Shown: positions 17,213 through 24,669 of the stretch, piece by piece
Layout: every line of letters starts with the position of its first letter
Position numbering within the stretch: the stretch's first letter is position 1
NCBI GenBank assembly: GCA_016718315.1
Contig: JADKDV010000005.1
Span: 744,001-808,000 of the forward strand
Direction: 5' to 3'
DNA length: 64,000 nt
DNA from: Candidatus Obscuribacter sp.
Lineage (GTDB): Bacteria; Cyanobacteriota; Vampirovibrionia; Obscuribacterales; Obscuribacteraceae
Position numbers and translations under genes: made by a program
The notes under the pieces: generated by a model
The model's database searches: none
Told to the model about the DNA's origin: nothing
The model's input: the letters and a program-made list of their open reading frames with translations, nothing else

Positions 17213-18120
17213 TTTTTGCTTTCTTCGTCTTTCTTGTCGTCTGCTTTTTTGTCTTCGTCAGATTTTACTTTGACTTCTTTTGTTTCCGTTCCGCCTGCAT
17301 CCTTTTCGGCGCCGTGTCCGTTTTTACCGTTGCCATTGGTGTCGCGTGCGCTTTTCTTTTTGGAGCCAGCGGCGATGCCTTTGAGTCCCGGGATCATGTC
17401 GAGGTCCATGAGTGGTGGTCTGCCAACTTGTTTGCGTTCTGCCATTTCGGTGATTTCTCTATCGATATCTTCCTTGGTCCGGTGTGGCTCAAGGATGGCT
17501 ACCAAATCGCGGTAATAGAGAGTTTCCTTTTCTACTAGCGCGTGGGCAATCTTATCCAGTTCAGCGCGTTTTTCTTTGATTAAATTACGCGTGGTCTCAA
17601 GACATTCGTCAACTATTTTACGAATATCACGGTCGATCTGAGCTTCACTTTCTTCAGACGGTTTGCCGTATCGCTCGTCACTGTTCCAGCCGTTGCTACC
17701 AAAAGCGACATCAGTATTAAACGGGAACGAACCCATACCGTAATCTCTAACCATGGCGCTGGCTACACTGGCGACACTACGTAAATCGCTAGAGACACCT
17801 GCTGTCGTTGTTTCCATGTATGCCATTTCGGCAACGTAGCCGCCGAGCGAGATTTCGATGCGAGTCAATAGCTCTTGCTTGGTTGGAGAGTGATGGAATG
17901 GATCGTCTTTATTGACAGGCCACATATAGCCCAGGGCTCTGCCTGTGGGCACGATAGTGATAACCTGCACAATCGATTTTTTATTGCGCATATAACTGAC
18001 GATGGCGTGGCCCGCTTCATGATATGCCGTGGACCATAGCTCATCCAGTAGTATCTTTTGACTCTTGCTAATACCAAAGTAAACTCGCTGAATCGCTCTG
18101 AATACATCTTCAGAAGTTAT
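17209..18120 (-). CDS. FtsH-like protease, C-terminal M41 peptidase segment
   Basis: This is the C-terminal part of the large FtsH-like gene spanning 17209-20684. An open frame runs from about 18120 (the first ATG inside it is at 17991, too late to include the active site). It contains AYHEAGHAIVSY with the HEAGH zinc/catalytic motif, the LGGYVAEM segment and the third zinc ligand Asp in AGVSSDL, then helical repeats ending LYYRDLVAILEP, all standard for M41. The tail is long and highly charged (Lys/Glu/Asp/Gly), unlike ordinary FtsH. The reading frame is separated from the preceding AAA+ part by a one-base shift at about 18117-18121. The stop overlaps the next gene. Confidence 0.85.
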   Translation of the reverse strand: MTSEDVFRAIQRVYFGISKSQKILLDELWSTAYHEAGHAIVSYMRNKKSIVQVITIVPTGRALGYMWPVNKDDPFHHSPTKQELLTRIEISLGGYVAEMAYMETTTAGVSSDLRSVASVASAMVRDYGMGSFPFNTDVAFGSNGWNSDERYGKPSEESEAQIDRDIRKIVDECLETTRNLIKEKRAELDKIAHALVEKETLYYRDLVAILEPHRTKEDIDREITEMAERKQVGRPPLMDLDMIPGLKGIAAGSKKKSARDTNGNGKNGHGAEKDAGGTETKEVKVKSDEDKKADDKKDEESKN

Positions 18121-19244
18121 GCGGTGCGACCATGGCGGATGGCAAAGAGTCCAGACTCATTAACTATATTAGCCAGGTCGGCTCCGGAACCAAACACTGT
18201 CATGCGCGCAATCTCAGTGACACTGACACCGGGATCGACTTTGAATTTTTCCATGTATTTTTTGAGAATGGCCTCGCGACCTTCCAGGTTAGGCAGCGGG
18301 ATCTCAATAATCCGGTCGAAACGTCCGGGACGAGTAGGCGCTGGATCCAACATCAAGCTGGGTTCGTTGCACCGATAGTGAGTACCTGGTGGCGACCAAA
18401 TCCGTCGAGTTCGACCAGGAATTGATTGAGGGTCTTGTTGGAATCCTGGATGGCGCCGCCACCACGATCAAAGCCGCGACGGCCTCCCAGTGCATCAATT
18501 TCGTCGATAAAGACAATTGCCGGTTTGCCGCTTCGTCTTGCTTGTTCGTAAACACGTCGGACTCTGTCAGACCTACCCCGCCCACATGCTGTTAAAATCA
18601 CTGCCGCTCAGGGCGTAAAAGCCGACTCCGGCTTCGTTGGCGATAGCTTTGGCGAGCATTGTCTTGCCTGTTCCAGGCGGTCCAACCAGTAGTATTCCCT
18701 TTGGTGGTTTAATTTCCAGCTCTTGTAAGAGATGCATATTCTTGAGCAAGGCAACTACTTCCGCCGCTTCGGCTATGGAATCATCCATACCTTTCACATC
18801 AGATAGTTTGACTTCCAGATCTGGGACGCGACCCAAATTCATTCCATCAGTGTTGAGTTTTTGACCGGCAGTTACAGACATCTTAAGTACGGCATCTTCA
18901 AGCTCGTCATCACTGACGTCGCGATGACCATCGCGGATTGCTATAATCGCTGCCTCATTACAGGCGGCCGCAATATCGGCTCCACTAAAGTTAACTGACA
19001 GTCTGGCTAACTTATCAATGTCTGGCTCTTTAAGTAGTTTTAGATCCGCTAGATATTTTTTGAATATCAGCGCTCTGGCCTCTTTATCTGGCAATCCGAC
19101 ATAGACCTTGCGGTCAAAACGACCAGATCTAAAAAATGCCGTATCCAGGTGTTCTTCTATGTTGGTAGCACCGATGGTGACAACATTACTGCGGCCGATA
19201 CCATCTAGTTCGACCAGTAACTGATTGAGTTCATCGGAACGTTT
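18117..19244 (-). pseudogene. FtsH-like protease, middle segment (AAA+ module 2 end and AAA+ module 3), frame-broken
   Basis: Reading three frames in turn restores a continuous protein. First comes the end of AAA+ module 2: LLVELDG, GATNIEEHLD, RSGRFDRKVYV and a helical lid with SGADIAAACNEA. AAA+ module 3 follows: Walker A GPPGTGKT, pore loop MWAGVG, VRRVYEQARR, Walker B IVFIDEID, GATN and RPGRFDRIIEI. Frame breaks lie near 18575-18592 (two G runs, each one short), 18354-18361 and 18117-18121. An in-frame TGA is at 19245-19247. All motifs match on either side of each break, so the code was intact recently or the sequence contains indel errors. Of the three modules, module 3 is most like canonical FtsH. 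Confidence 0.8.
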
Positions 19245-20684
19245 TCACCTTCTCACTGGTGAGGCGCCAATTGAATCAATCTCGTCAATGAACACAATGG
19301 AAGCAGGGTTTTTACGGAGCTTGTGTATATATCGAGCGAATTGTTGCCGCGCCCTCACCTTTGCCAGCGCCTTTGAGCAAGCTGCCGAAAATCCGTAAAA
19401 TGGCACTCCAGCTTCGTTTGCGATGGCTTTGGCCAGCATCGATTTACCCACGCCTGGAGGACCTATGAGCAAAATGCCTTTGGGAATTTTGGCGCCGATT
19501 TTGCGCAGCTCTTCTCCTTGTTTGAGAAAATCAACTATTTCGGTCACTTCTTTTTTGACTTCATCCATACCGAGGACTGCGTCAAATCTGATGGTTGGGT
19601 CATGGTTTATAAGTGAGACGTTAGAGTTGGTTATTGAGCGTTCCAGACCTACTGATACTCTGTCAAGAGCCTGCAAGACCATTTCGGTATTGACCTTGCC
19701 GGGGTTGCCTGGACGACGCGAAATCAGCGCTGCTTCGTTGACTACACCAGCGATTTCTGCGGGCGAATAATTGGCTGTCAATTCAGTGATACGGTTTACA
19801 TCAAGATCTGTCTCATCAGTCAAGACTTTGCCTAGATAAAAACGGAAAAGATTAGCCCGTTCTTCTATGGTCGGCATCTGGAAGTAAATGCGTCTGTCCA
19901 TGCGTCCTGCACGCATAAGCGCGGGATCGAGCATGCCATCATTATTAGTGGCACCAATAACAATTAAGCGTGAGCCGTGGAAGCCGTCCATTTCGGTGAG
20001 AAGTGTATTGAGGGTCATATTCATGTCGGCTTGACCGCCAAAACCACGGTCCTGCTGCCGCTTAGCGCCCATTGATTCGATTTCGTCGATAAACAATATG
20101 GCCGTATCGTGTCTTTGTAGTTTGCGAAATAGTGTTTTAAGTTTGAGTACACCAAGACCCATAATCAGACCACTGATAGCACCGCCTTCAATAACGTAAA
20201 AGGGCATGCCTACTTCGTTGGCGATTGCTCTGGCAAAGAGTGTTTTACCTACTCCGGGAGGTCCCACAAAGAGCATACCTTTAGGTACCTGGGCGCCTGA
20301 TTCTTCGTAGTTTTTAGCTTTTTTGAGGATGTCGATTGCTTCTTTGATTTCGACTTTGGCCATCTCGTTGCCAATCATCTCATCGAGATACTGTGGTGCC
20401 TTTGGATTGATTGGACTGGGCTTATAGAGAAACTTAAAAGCTCTTTTGAGGATGCTCTTGGGTGCTTTGGCATCTGCTCTTGGAGGCAGTGGAAAAATAA
20501 TCGAAAGCAGAATGTAAAACTGCATCAGTATGACGAGCAGTCCAAAGAGCGCTGCTGACAGTACTGTAATCACTGAGAATTTGAGAAGTGCAGGCAGCGA
20601 TGCAAATGGATTCCAGTACGCTGCCGACAGCATCAGTAAGCCAATATAGAGAATTAAGAGTGTCCAGCGAGCCCAAGTTTTCAT
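19245..20684 (-). CDS. FtsH-like protease, N-terminal segment (TM, AAA+ module 1, start of module 2)
   Basis: A 479-residue open frame starting with ATG after AGGAG. Two or three membrane segments (about 5-66) are followed by a complete FtsH-type AAA+ module: Walker A GPPGVGKT at 141-148, Walker B ILFIDE at 196-201, and the second region of homology with GATN, LDPALMRAGRMDRR and a lid ending NEAALISRR. A second module begins near 365 with Walker A GPPGVGKS at 408-415 and Walker B IVFIDEID. Between those two motifs the frame slips and returns (about 19384 and 19317); the alternative frame restores LLKGAGKGEGAATIRSIYTQA. Module 1 lacks the usual aromatic pore residue (GLIMGLG). The frame ends at an in-frame TGA, after which homology continues. 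Confidence 0.85.
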   Translation of the reverse strand: MKTWARWTLLILYIGLLMLSAAYWNPFASLPALLKFSVITVLSAALFGLLVILMQFYILLSIIFPLPPRADAKAPKSILKRAFKFLYKPSPINPKAPQYLDEMIGNEMAKVEIKEAIDILKKAKNYEESGAQVPKGMLFVGPPGVGKTLFARAIANEVGMPFYVIEGGAISGLIMGLGVLKLKTLFRKLQRHDTAILFIDEIESMGAKRQQDRGFGGQADMNMTLNTLLTEMDGFHGSRLIVIGATNNDGMLDPALMRAGRMDRRIYFQMPTIEERANLFRFYLGKVLTDETDLDVNRITELTANYSPAEIAGVVNEAALISRRPGNPGKVNTEMVLQALDRVSVGLERSITNSNVSLINHDPTIRFDAVLGMDEVKKEVTEIVDFLKQGEELRKIGAKIPKGILLIGPPGVGKSMLAKAIANEAGVPFYGFSAACSKALAKVRARQQFARYIHKLRKNPASIVFIDEIDSIGASPVRR

Positions 20685-20697
20685 CTAGTTAAAACTC

Positions 20698-20952
20698 CTA
20701 ATCAACTGTAAAGCGCGGAAAGTCCACGCCATTGGTGCCGTGTTTATCAGTGACTTTTTCGCTAAAGTGATAAATACGTTTGTCATCGGTAATTTGTATT
20801 TCGGGATAAAGGTTTTCTGGCTTCTTTGTGCCATACACAGTGTGGTTAACGGAGCCCACACCGAGAGGAGACTTGGCAGGCGGCATCGGATTGTTGGCGA
20901 TCAGTGCTGCAAGCACAAATGCAATGAGAGAAGCCAGTATCACGTCCTTCAT
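20698..20952 (-). CDS. Small membrane-anchored protein, unknown
   Basis: An 84-residue protein with one N-terminal transmembrane helix or uncleaved signal (about 4-20) and a polar domain outside. It sits 12 bases after the membrane thioredoxin gene and 13 bases before the FtsH-like gene, with GGAAG ahead of its ATG, so it belongs to the same operon. It could be an accessory or adaptor subunit of the FtsH-like protease, by context only. No family recognised. Confidence 0.7.
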   Translation of the reverse strand: MKDVILASLIAFVLAALIANNPMPPAKSPLGVGSVNHTVYGTKKPENLYPEIQITDDKRIYHFSEKVTDKHGTNGVDFPRFTVD

Positions 20953-20964
20953 CTAAACTTCCAA

Positions 20965-21450
20965 TCAACTAGTGGGCAGATCAAGCTCTTGCTTGACCCA
21001 CTTGGCCAGTTCGTCCTTGGTCATCTCGCCTGCCGTTGAGTTGACTACTTTGCCCTGTTTAAAGAGGACAAAAGCCGGCACTCCCGAAACGTCATATTTT
21101 TCGGCTAGTGAGCGGTTGGTCTCCGAGTCTACTTTGTACATGCGCAGATAGCCTTGACTCTCCTGCGAGAGCTTTGCCAGTTCTGGCTTCATGTTTTGGC
21201 AGTGGACACAACTCTGGGTATAAAACTCCACCAGCACAGGGATACTTGAGTCCAACACTTCACCTTGAAAAGTGCCAGCATTGACCTCATCAATTAAGTC
21301 TGGTCCCTGACCACCTGCTGTGGTCGGAGGCAAACCCCAGCCATTGCTTGGGTCTACACCATTGGTGCCAGCCAGATAGCTACTAATGCCAAGGGCAACC
21401 AAAAATCCAATTACTAGTTCTTTTAACAATTTTGTGACTCCGAAAGCCAT
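20965..21450 (-). CDS. Membrane-anchored thioredoxin-like protein
   Basis: A 161-residue protein with an N-terminal transmembrane segment (about 8-27) and a thioredoxin fold (about 60-158). The active site is CVHC in EFYTQSCVHCQNMKPE, with the cis-proline loop SGVPAFVLF. The redox domain is probably on the outer face of the cytoplasmic membrane, as in cyanobacterial TxlA/HCF164-like proteins. It heads the operon leading to the FtsH-like protease. CVHC differs from the CGPC of the cytoplasmic trxA at 22248-22568. Confidence 0.88.
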   Translation of the reverse strand: MAFGVTKLLKELVIGFLVALGISSYLAGTNGVDPSNGWGLPPTTAGGQGPDLIDEVNAGTFQGEVLDSSIPVLVEFYTQSCVHCQNMKPELAKLSQESQGYLRMYKVDSETNRSLAEKYDVSGVPAFVLFKQGKVVNSTAGEMTKDELAKWVKQELDLPTS

Positions 21451-21533
21451 ACATAGCGAACTATCTATATATTGGCATAGCCTTAGAAGAATTACACATG
21501 CCGAACACTGTTTTGCAAAAGGTAAATACCCTG

Positions 21534-21567
21534 GAAAAAGAAAAGGCGGAGCTTAGCCCCGCCTTTT
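21534..21567 (-). terminator. Rho-independent terminator
   Basis: AAAAGGCGG (21541-21549) pairs with CCGCCTTTT (21559-21567). On the minus strand the hairpin is followed by a TTTTCTTTTT tract, ending transcription of the fasciclin gene just before the thioredoxin/FtsH operon. Confidence 0.85.
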
Positions 21568-21592
21568 GTCCAATTGATCAATCCAGAAAGGA

Positions 21593-22135
21593 TTAACGGC
21601 CTCTCTCGGGGATTGGAATGTAATCGATGATCTGAATCATACCGTTGTCGGTTTTGACATCAGGAGTGGTTGTGACACAACCGTCAACGATGACAGTGCC
21701 ATCTTTGTTGTCGAGCATCAAGCTCTCACCTTGCATGGTGACGACTGAGCGCTTGGCGCCGAGATCAGCAGCGGTCATGCTGCCTTTGACCATGTGGTAC
21801 TTGAGTACTTCTTGCAGTTTCTTAGGATCGTTCATCAAACCTTCGCGGTTTTCTTTGGCCATTTTGCCCCAGCCAGCATCGCTAGGCATAAAGACTGTGT
21901 GCATTCCGCGATTTAGATGACCAACCATACCAGCCTTTTTGTAGGCTTCCATGGTGGTTTTGAGTTCGGGGGTACGGGCTGCAACAGCACCCATGCTGTT
22001 ACGGCTGACGTGATGACGGTTTCTGTGGTGTCTTCTAGCTGAGGCTTCTTGTGAAGTACTTGCGACGAGACCGATGCCAACCAGAAACGCTGCGGAAAGC
22101 GCAAACGAACGGCGGCTCCACTGACTAAGATGCAT
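21593..22135 (-). CDS. Fasciclin-domain secreted protein
   Basis: A 180-residue exported protein with a signal peptide (about 1-33), a His/Arg-rich linker (ARRHHRNRHHVSRN) and one fasciclin (FAS1) domain (about 55-178). Family motifs include TVFMPSDAGWGK, the YHMVKG strand and a final IIDYIPIP. FAS1 domains mediate adhesion or matrix interactions. AGGAG precedes the ATG and a strong terminator follows, so it is probably monocistronic. The His-rich linker may bind metal; that is inference. Confidence 0.92.
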   Translation of the reverse strand: MHLSQWSRRSFALSAAFLVGIGLVASTSQEASARRHHRNRHHVSRNSMGAVAARTPELKTTMEAYKKAGMVGHLNRGMHTVFMPSDAGWGKMAKENREGLMNDPKKLQEVLKYHMVKGSMTAADLGAKRSVVTMQGESLMLDNKDGTVIVDGCVTTTPDVKTDNGMIQIIDYIPIPERGR

Positions 22136-22247
22136 TAGCTTCTCCTTTCAAATCCGCCGGGTTATGAGGCTCCGACTAGATGATGACTCTAAATTTTATG
22201 GACACAATGGTCCGGCTGTCCCTTTGCACTGGGCAAAAGGCTGAGCC

Positions 22248-22568
22248 TTAAACGTGCTTGTTGATTGCTGTAGCCAGCGTAGACTTCGGCACAGCACCTA
22301 CAACTTCTTCGATTACCTGGCCACTCTTAAAGAGGAAGAGGCTAGGAATACCGCGGATTTTGTAAGCCTGGGCGGTCTTGGGGTTTTCGTCTGTATTGAG
22401 CTTGACTACTTTTAGTCTGCCTTCATACTCTTTTGAAAGATCTTCGACGACTGGCGCGACAGCCTTGCACGGTCCACACCAAGGCGCCCAGAAGTCAACG
22501 AGAACTGGGATATCAGCTTTCAAGACTTCTTGCTCAAAGGTGGAATCGGTTACGTTTGCAACGGACAT
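22248..22568 (-). CDS. trxA: Thioredoxin
   Basis: A cytoplasmic thioredoxin of 106 residues. It has the classic WAPWCGPCKAVAPV active site (CGPC), the KLNTDENP strand, the cis-Pro in RGIPSLFLF and the C-terminal Gly-Ala-Val turn. I placed the start at the ATG at 22568, which is preceded by GGAGGT; the frame extends upstream but without homology. It reduces protein disulfides using thioredoxin reductase, which is not encoded here. Confidence 0.95.
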   Translation of the reverse strand: MSVANVTDSTFEQEVLKADIPVLVDFWAPWCGPCKAVAPVVEDLSKEYEGRLKVVKLNTDENPKTAQAYKIRGIPSLFLFKSGQVIEEVVGAVPKSTLATAINKHV

Positions 22569-22619
22569 TTCTAAACGGGACCTCCGGTGATAAGCACTCG
22601 CTTCAGGCGTCGGTTGAAA

Positions 22620-22636
22620 TTTTGGTCGTACCAAAA
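22620..22636. repeat. Perfect inverted repeat in trxA leader
   Basis: TTTTGGT and ACCAAAA flank a 3-base centre (CGT). The palindrome lies between the candidate trxA -10 box and its start codon, so it could be an operator or a small leader hairpin. Confidence 0.5.
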
Positions 22637-22659
22637 CCAACACCATTAACCAATAAATG

Positions 22660-22690
22660 ATTATAGTGAGTGTGGATTAGTTTCCCACAC
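22660..22690 (-). promoter_or_regulatory. Candidate trxA promoter with overlapping inverted repeat
   Basis: On the minus strand a perfect TATAAT lies at 22665-22660. Immediately upstream is the inverted repeat GTGTGG-N9-CCACAC (22670-22690), occupying the spacer/-35 region where a regulator could bind. There is no good -35 hexamer, which is consistent with an activator-dependent or repressed promoter. Assigned by eye. Confidence 0.45.
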
Positions 22691-22873
22691 AAGCTAGTCT
22701 TTCCTTAGGCTTTGAAGGCTCGTCAAGAGGACCTCTTTTGCCTACTGTAAAATTGATGAACACAATAGAGGCGGCACTTTTAGGCAATGTTCCGGCTGCT
22801 TGTAAAAACGAGGTTAGACTTTGTCCGCGACATTTCAAGTACAGCATTCAGGTTGCCAAACAGCAGTAATTAG

Positions 22874-24367
22874 ATGAGTAGTTTTTCCACTTTTCTCGAT
22901 CGTATTCTATATAAGTGGCTTTTTCGCAGCCTGGCGAATCAGCTTTTGATTACTTACCTGCTTGTTATCACAATCGCTCTTTTGACGGTAAGTATCTGGG
23001 CACTCGTTGCTATCCGCAAAGAGTCTCTTACTGACCTGCAAAATACACTTGAGGTAGAAGCAGTAAACCTCGGTCTTGAAATCGACAATGACCTGGTCCT
23101 CGACTCGCCGCAAGCGCGCAAGCGTATCCAGACGGCCGTGGAGCGTCGTGCCACCAGGCTTGGTGTGACCATTGTAGTAGTAGATAAAGATGGTCGGCTG
23201 CTATCTGATTCGGCCCCCATTGCCGAGGGCAAAAACCTCTCCAATGAGCAAGAAATCAACGAAGCTCTGGCTGGCGTGCTATCCAAGACAACACGCTCTG
23301 AGCCACACAGCAATACCAATTGGCTCTATGTTGCTTATCCAGTGCGCTCCATGGGTGAGACCACAGGGGTTATACGCGTGGGACTGCCTTTGACTCAAAT
23401 CGATTTGCGTCTCAAATCAGACTTGATTGTATTTCTCAATATTATTTTTGCCACCGGTATAGTCACTGTAGTTATCAGTCTCTGGCTCGCTAATAGATTT
23501 AATAGACCGGTCAAAGAAATGAGCGCTCTGGCTAAACAGATATCTATATCTGGCGACTATTCGGCATTTTTGCCGGTTAGCCGCAAAGACGAGATAGGAG
23601 AGCTGTGTCTCTCCTTTAACCAGATGATTGGACGATTGCGTGAGCAGGAGCGGATGAGGCAGGAATTTATTGCCAATGCCAGCCACGAATTAAAGACACC
23701 AACCATGGCCATTGGCTCGGTAGTAGAAGCACTATTGGCTGGGGCTGCCGAAGATCCTAAATTGCGTGGTCAATTTTTAGGCTCGCTAGAACGTCTTGCC
23801 GACCGACTTACCAGTCTTATTCAGGATTTGCTCGATATCTCTCGCCTCGATAGTGGTGCTGAGCCCAGCCGCCAGGAGATTGTCAATGTCGGACAGCTCC
23901 TCACTGATGCCATAGAGCAGGTGCGCGGCAGTGCTGACAAAAAACAGCTCGTTCTTAATTTGCACTTTGTCTCAGATGGTGAGAGTGCCAATCTATTTGT
24001 ACCTGGTAATGCCAGTCAGATACTGCGAGCGGTCACTAATATCCTCACCAATGCTGTCAAATATACACCGGAAGAAGGCACCATTGATGTCTCTACAAGA
24101 GTAGTGGGTAGCGACAAAGTAGCAATCAAAATACAGGACTCAGGTCAGGGTATCGATCAAGCCGACTTGCCACATATTTTTGACCGGTTTTACCGCGCTG
24201 ACAAAGCGCGTACACGCGAGACCGGAGGCACTGGTCTCGGGCTGGCCATTACCCGTGAGATAATTGCCAGGCATCACGGCACAGTAGAAGTAGAATCAAC
24301 TGTGGGCAAAGGCTCGACCTTTGTGGTGCAACTGCCCCTGGCTCAATCCAAACAGGAGAAAATTTGA
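22874..24367 (+). CDS. Sensor histidine kinase (PhoR/WalK-like)
   Basis: A 497-residue membrane kinase. TM1 is at about 24-48, an extracytoplasmic PAS-like sensor at about 50-170 and TM2 at about 183-205. A HAMP domain follows, then HisKA with the phosphoacceptor in ASHELKTP (His271) and HATPase_c with N box TNILTNAVKYTPEEG, DSGQGID, FDRFYRADKAR and GGTGLGLAI. The layout matches PhoR/WalK phosphate or envelope-stress kinases. No response regulator is adjacent, so its partner is unknown. The next gene starts 2 bases after its stop. Confidence 0.95.
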   Translation: MSSFSTFLDRILYKWLFRSLANQLLITYLLVITIALLTVSIWALVAIRKESLTDLQNTLEVEAVNLGLEIDNDLVLDSPQARKRIQTAVERRATRLGVTIVVVDKDGRLLSDSAPIAEGKNLSNEQEINEALAGVLSKTTRSEPHSNTNWLYVAYPVRSMGETTGVIRVGLPLTQIDLRLKSDLIVFLNIIFATGIVTVVISLWLANRFNRPVKEMSALAKQISISGDYSAFLPVSRKDEIGELCLSFNQMIGRLREQERMRQEFIANASHELKTPTMAIGSVVEALLAGAAEDPKLRGQFLGSLERLADRLTSLIQDLLDISRLDSGAEPSRQEIVNVGQLLTDAIEQVRGSADKKQLVLNLHFVSDGESANLFVPGNASQILRAVTNILTNAVKYTPEEGTIDVSTRVVGSDKVAIKIQDSGQGIDQADLPHIFDRFYRADKARTRETGGTGLGLAITREIIARHHGTVEVESTVGKGSTFVVQLPLAQSKQEKI

Positions 24368-24368
24368 A

Positions 24369-24668
24369 ATGAGCATTGACTCTCAACAAAAGTCATTGTC
24401 ATTAAAAGAACGTCTGGCTGCGGCTCTAGCCCCAGCGTCGGCTTTTGTTAGAGGTTTTGTTGATAGCTTTGGTGACAAAGATGATAAGCCTAAAGAAGTG
24501 ACAGTAAAAGATTTGACCTGCTGTAGCGGCACAGTCCATGTGGCTTATCGCGGTGTCAGTGATGAGAGGCTCTATCTGGCTCACAGTCGCAAAGTCAGTG
24601 AGCTAAAGTTTTTTAGACAAAATGGACTGAGAGTATTTTGTGCCGATTGTCGCCGTCGCATCGTCTGA
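24369..24668 (+). CDS. Small Cys-containing protein, unknown
   Basis: A 99-residue protein. I chose the ATG at 24369, one base after the kinase stop, with AGGAG inside the end of the kinase gene; an upstream in-frame ATG at 24321 lies inside the kinase. It contains LTCCSG near residue 47 and FCADCRRR at the C-terminus, which could form a zinc knuckle. Tight spacing on both sides (1 base before, 1 base after) implies an operon with the kinase and the E1-like enzyme. Confidence 0.7.
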   Translation: MSIDSQQKSLSLKERLAAALAPASAFVRGFVDSFGDKDDKPKEVTVKDLTCCSGTVHVAYRGVSDERLYLAHSRKVSELKFFRQNGLRVFCADCRRRIV

Positions 24669-24669
24669 T

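Larger units (their letters stand above)
22569..22873. other. Intergenic region between divergent trxA and sensor kinase
   Basis: A gene-free stretch holding the trxA promoter region, with two inverted repeats listed separately. On the plus strand I saw no convincing -35/-10 pair or strong ribosome binding site for the kinase gene starting at 22874. No RNA gene recognised. Confidence 0.5.

Noticed and set aside
19245..19247. In-frame TGA as selenocysteine or recoding signal
   Set aside because: The position is a loop between Walker B and the next AAA+ strand in a gene with several indels; no Sec-specific context or selenoprotein family fits.
17209..20684. Several separate FtsH/AAA+ genes instead of one
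   Set aside because: The internal pieces start without ribosome binding sites in the middle of domains, and motifs continue across each break.
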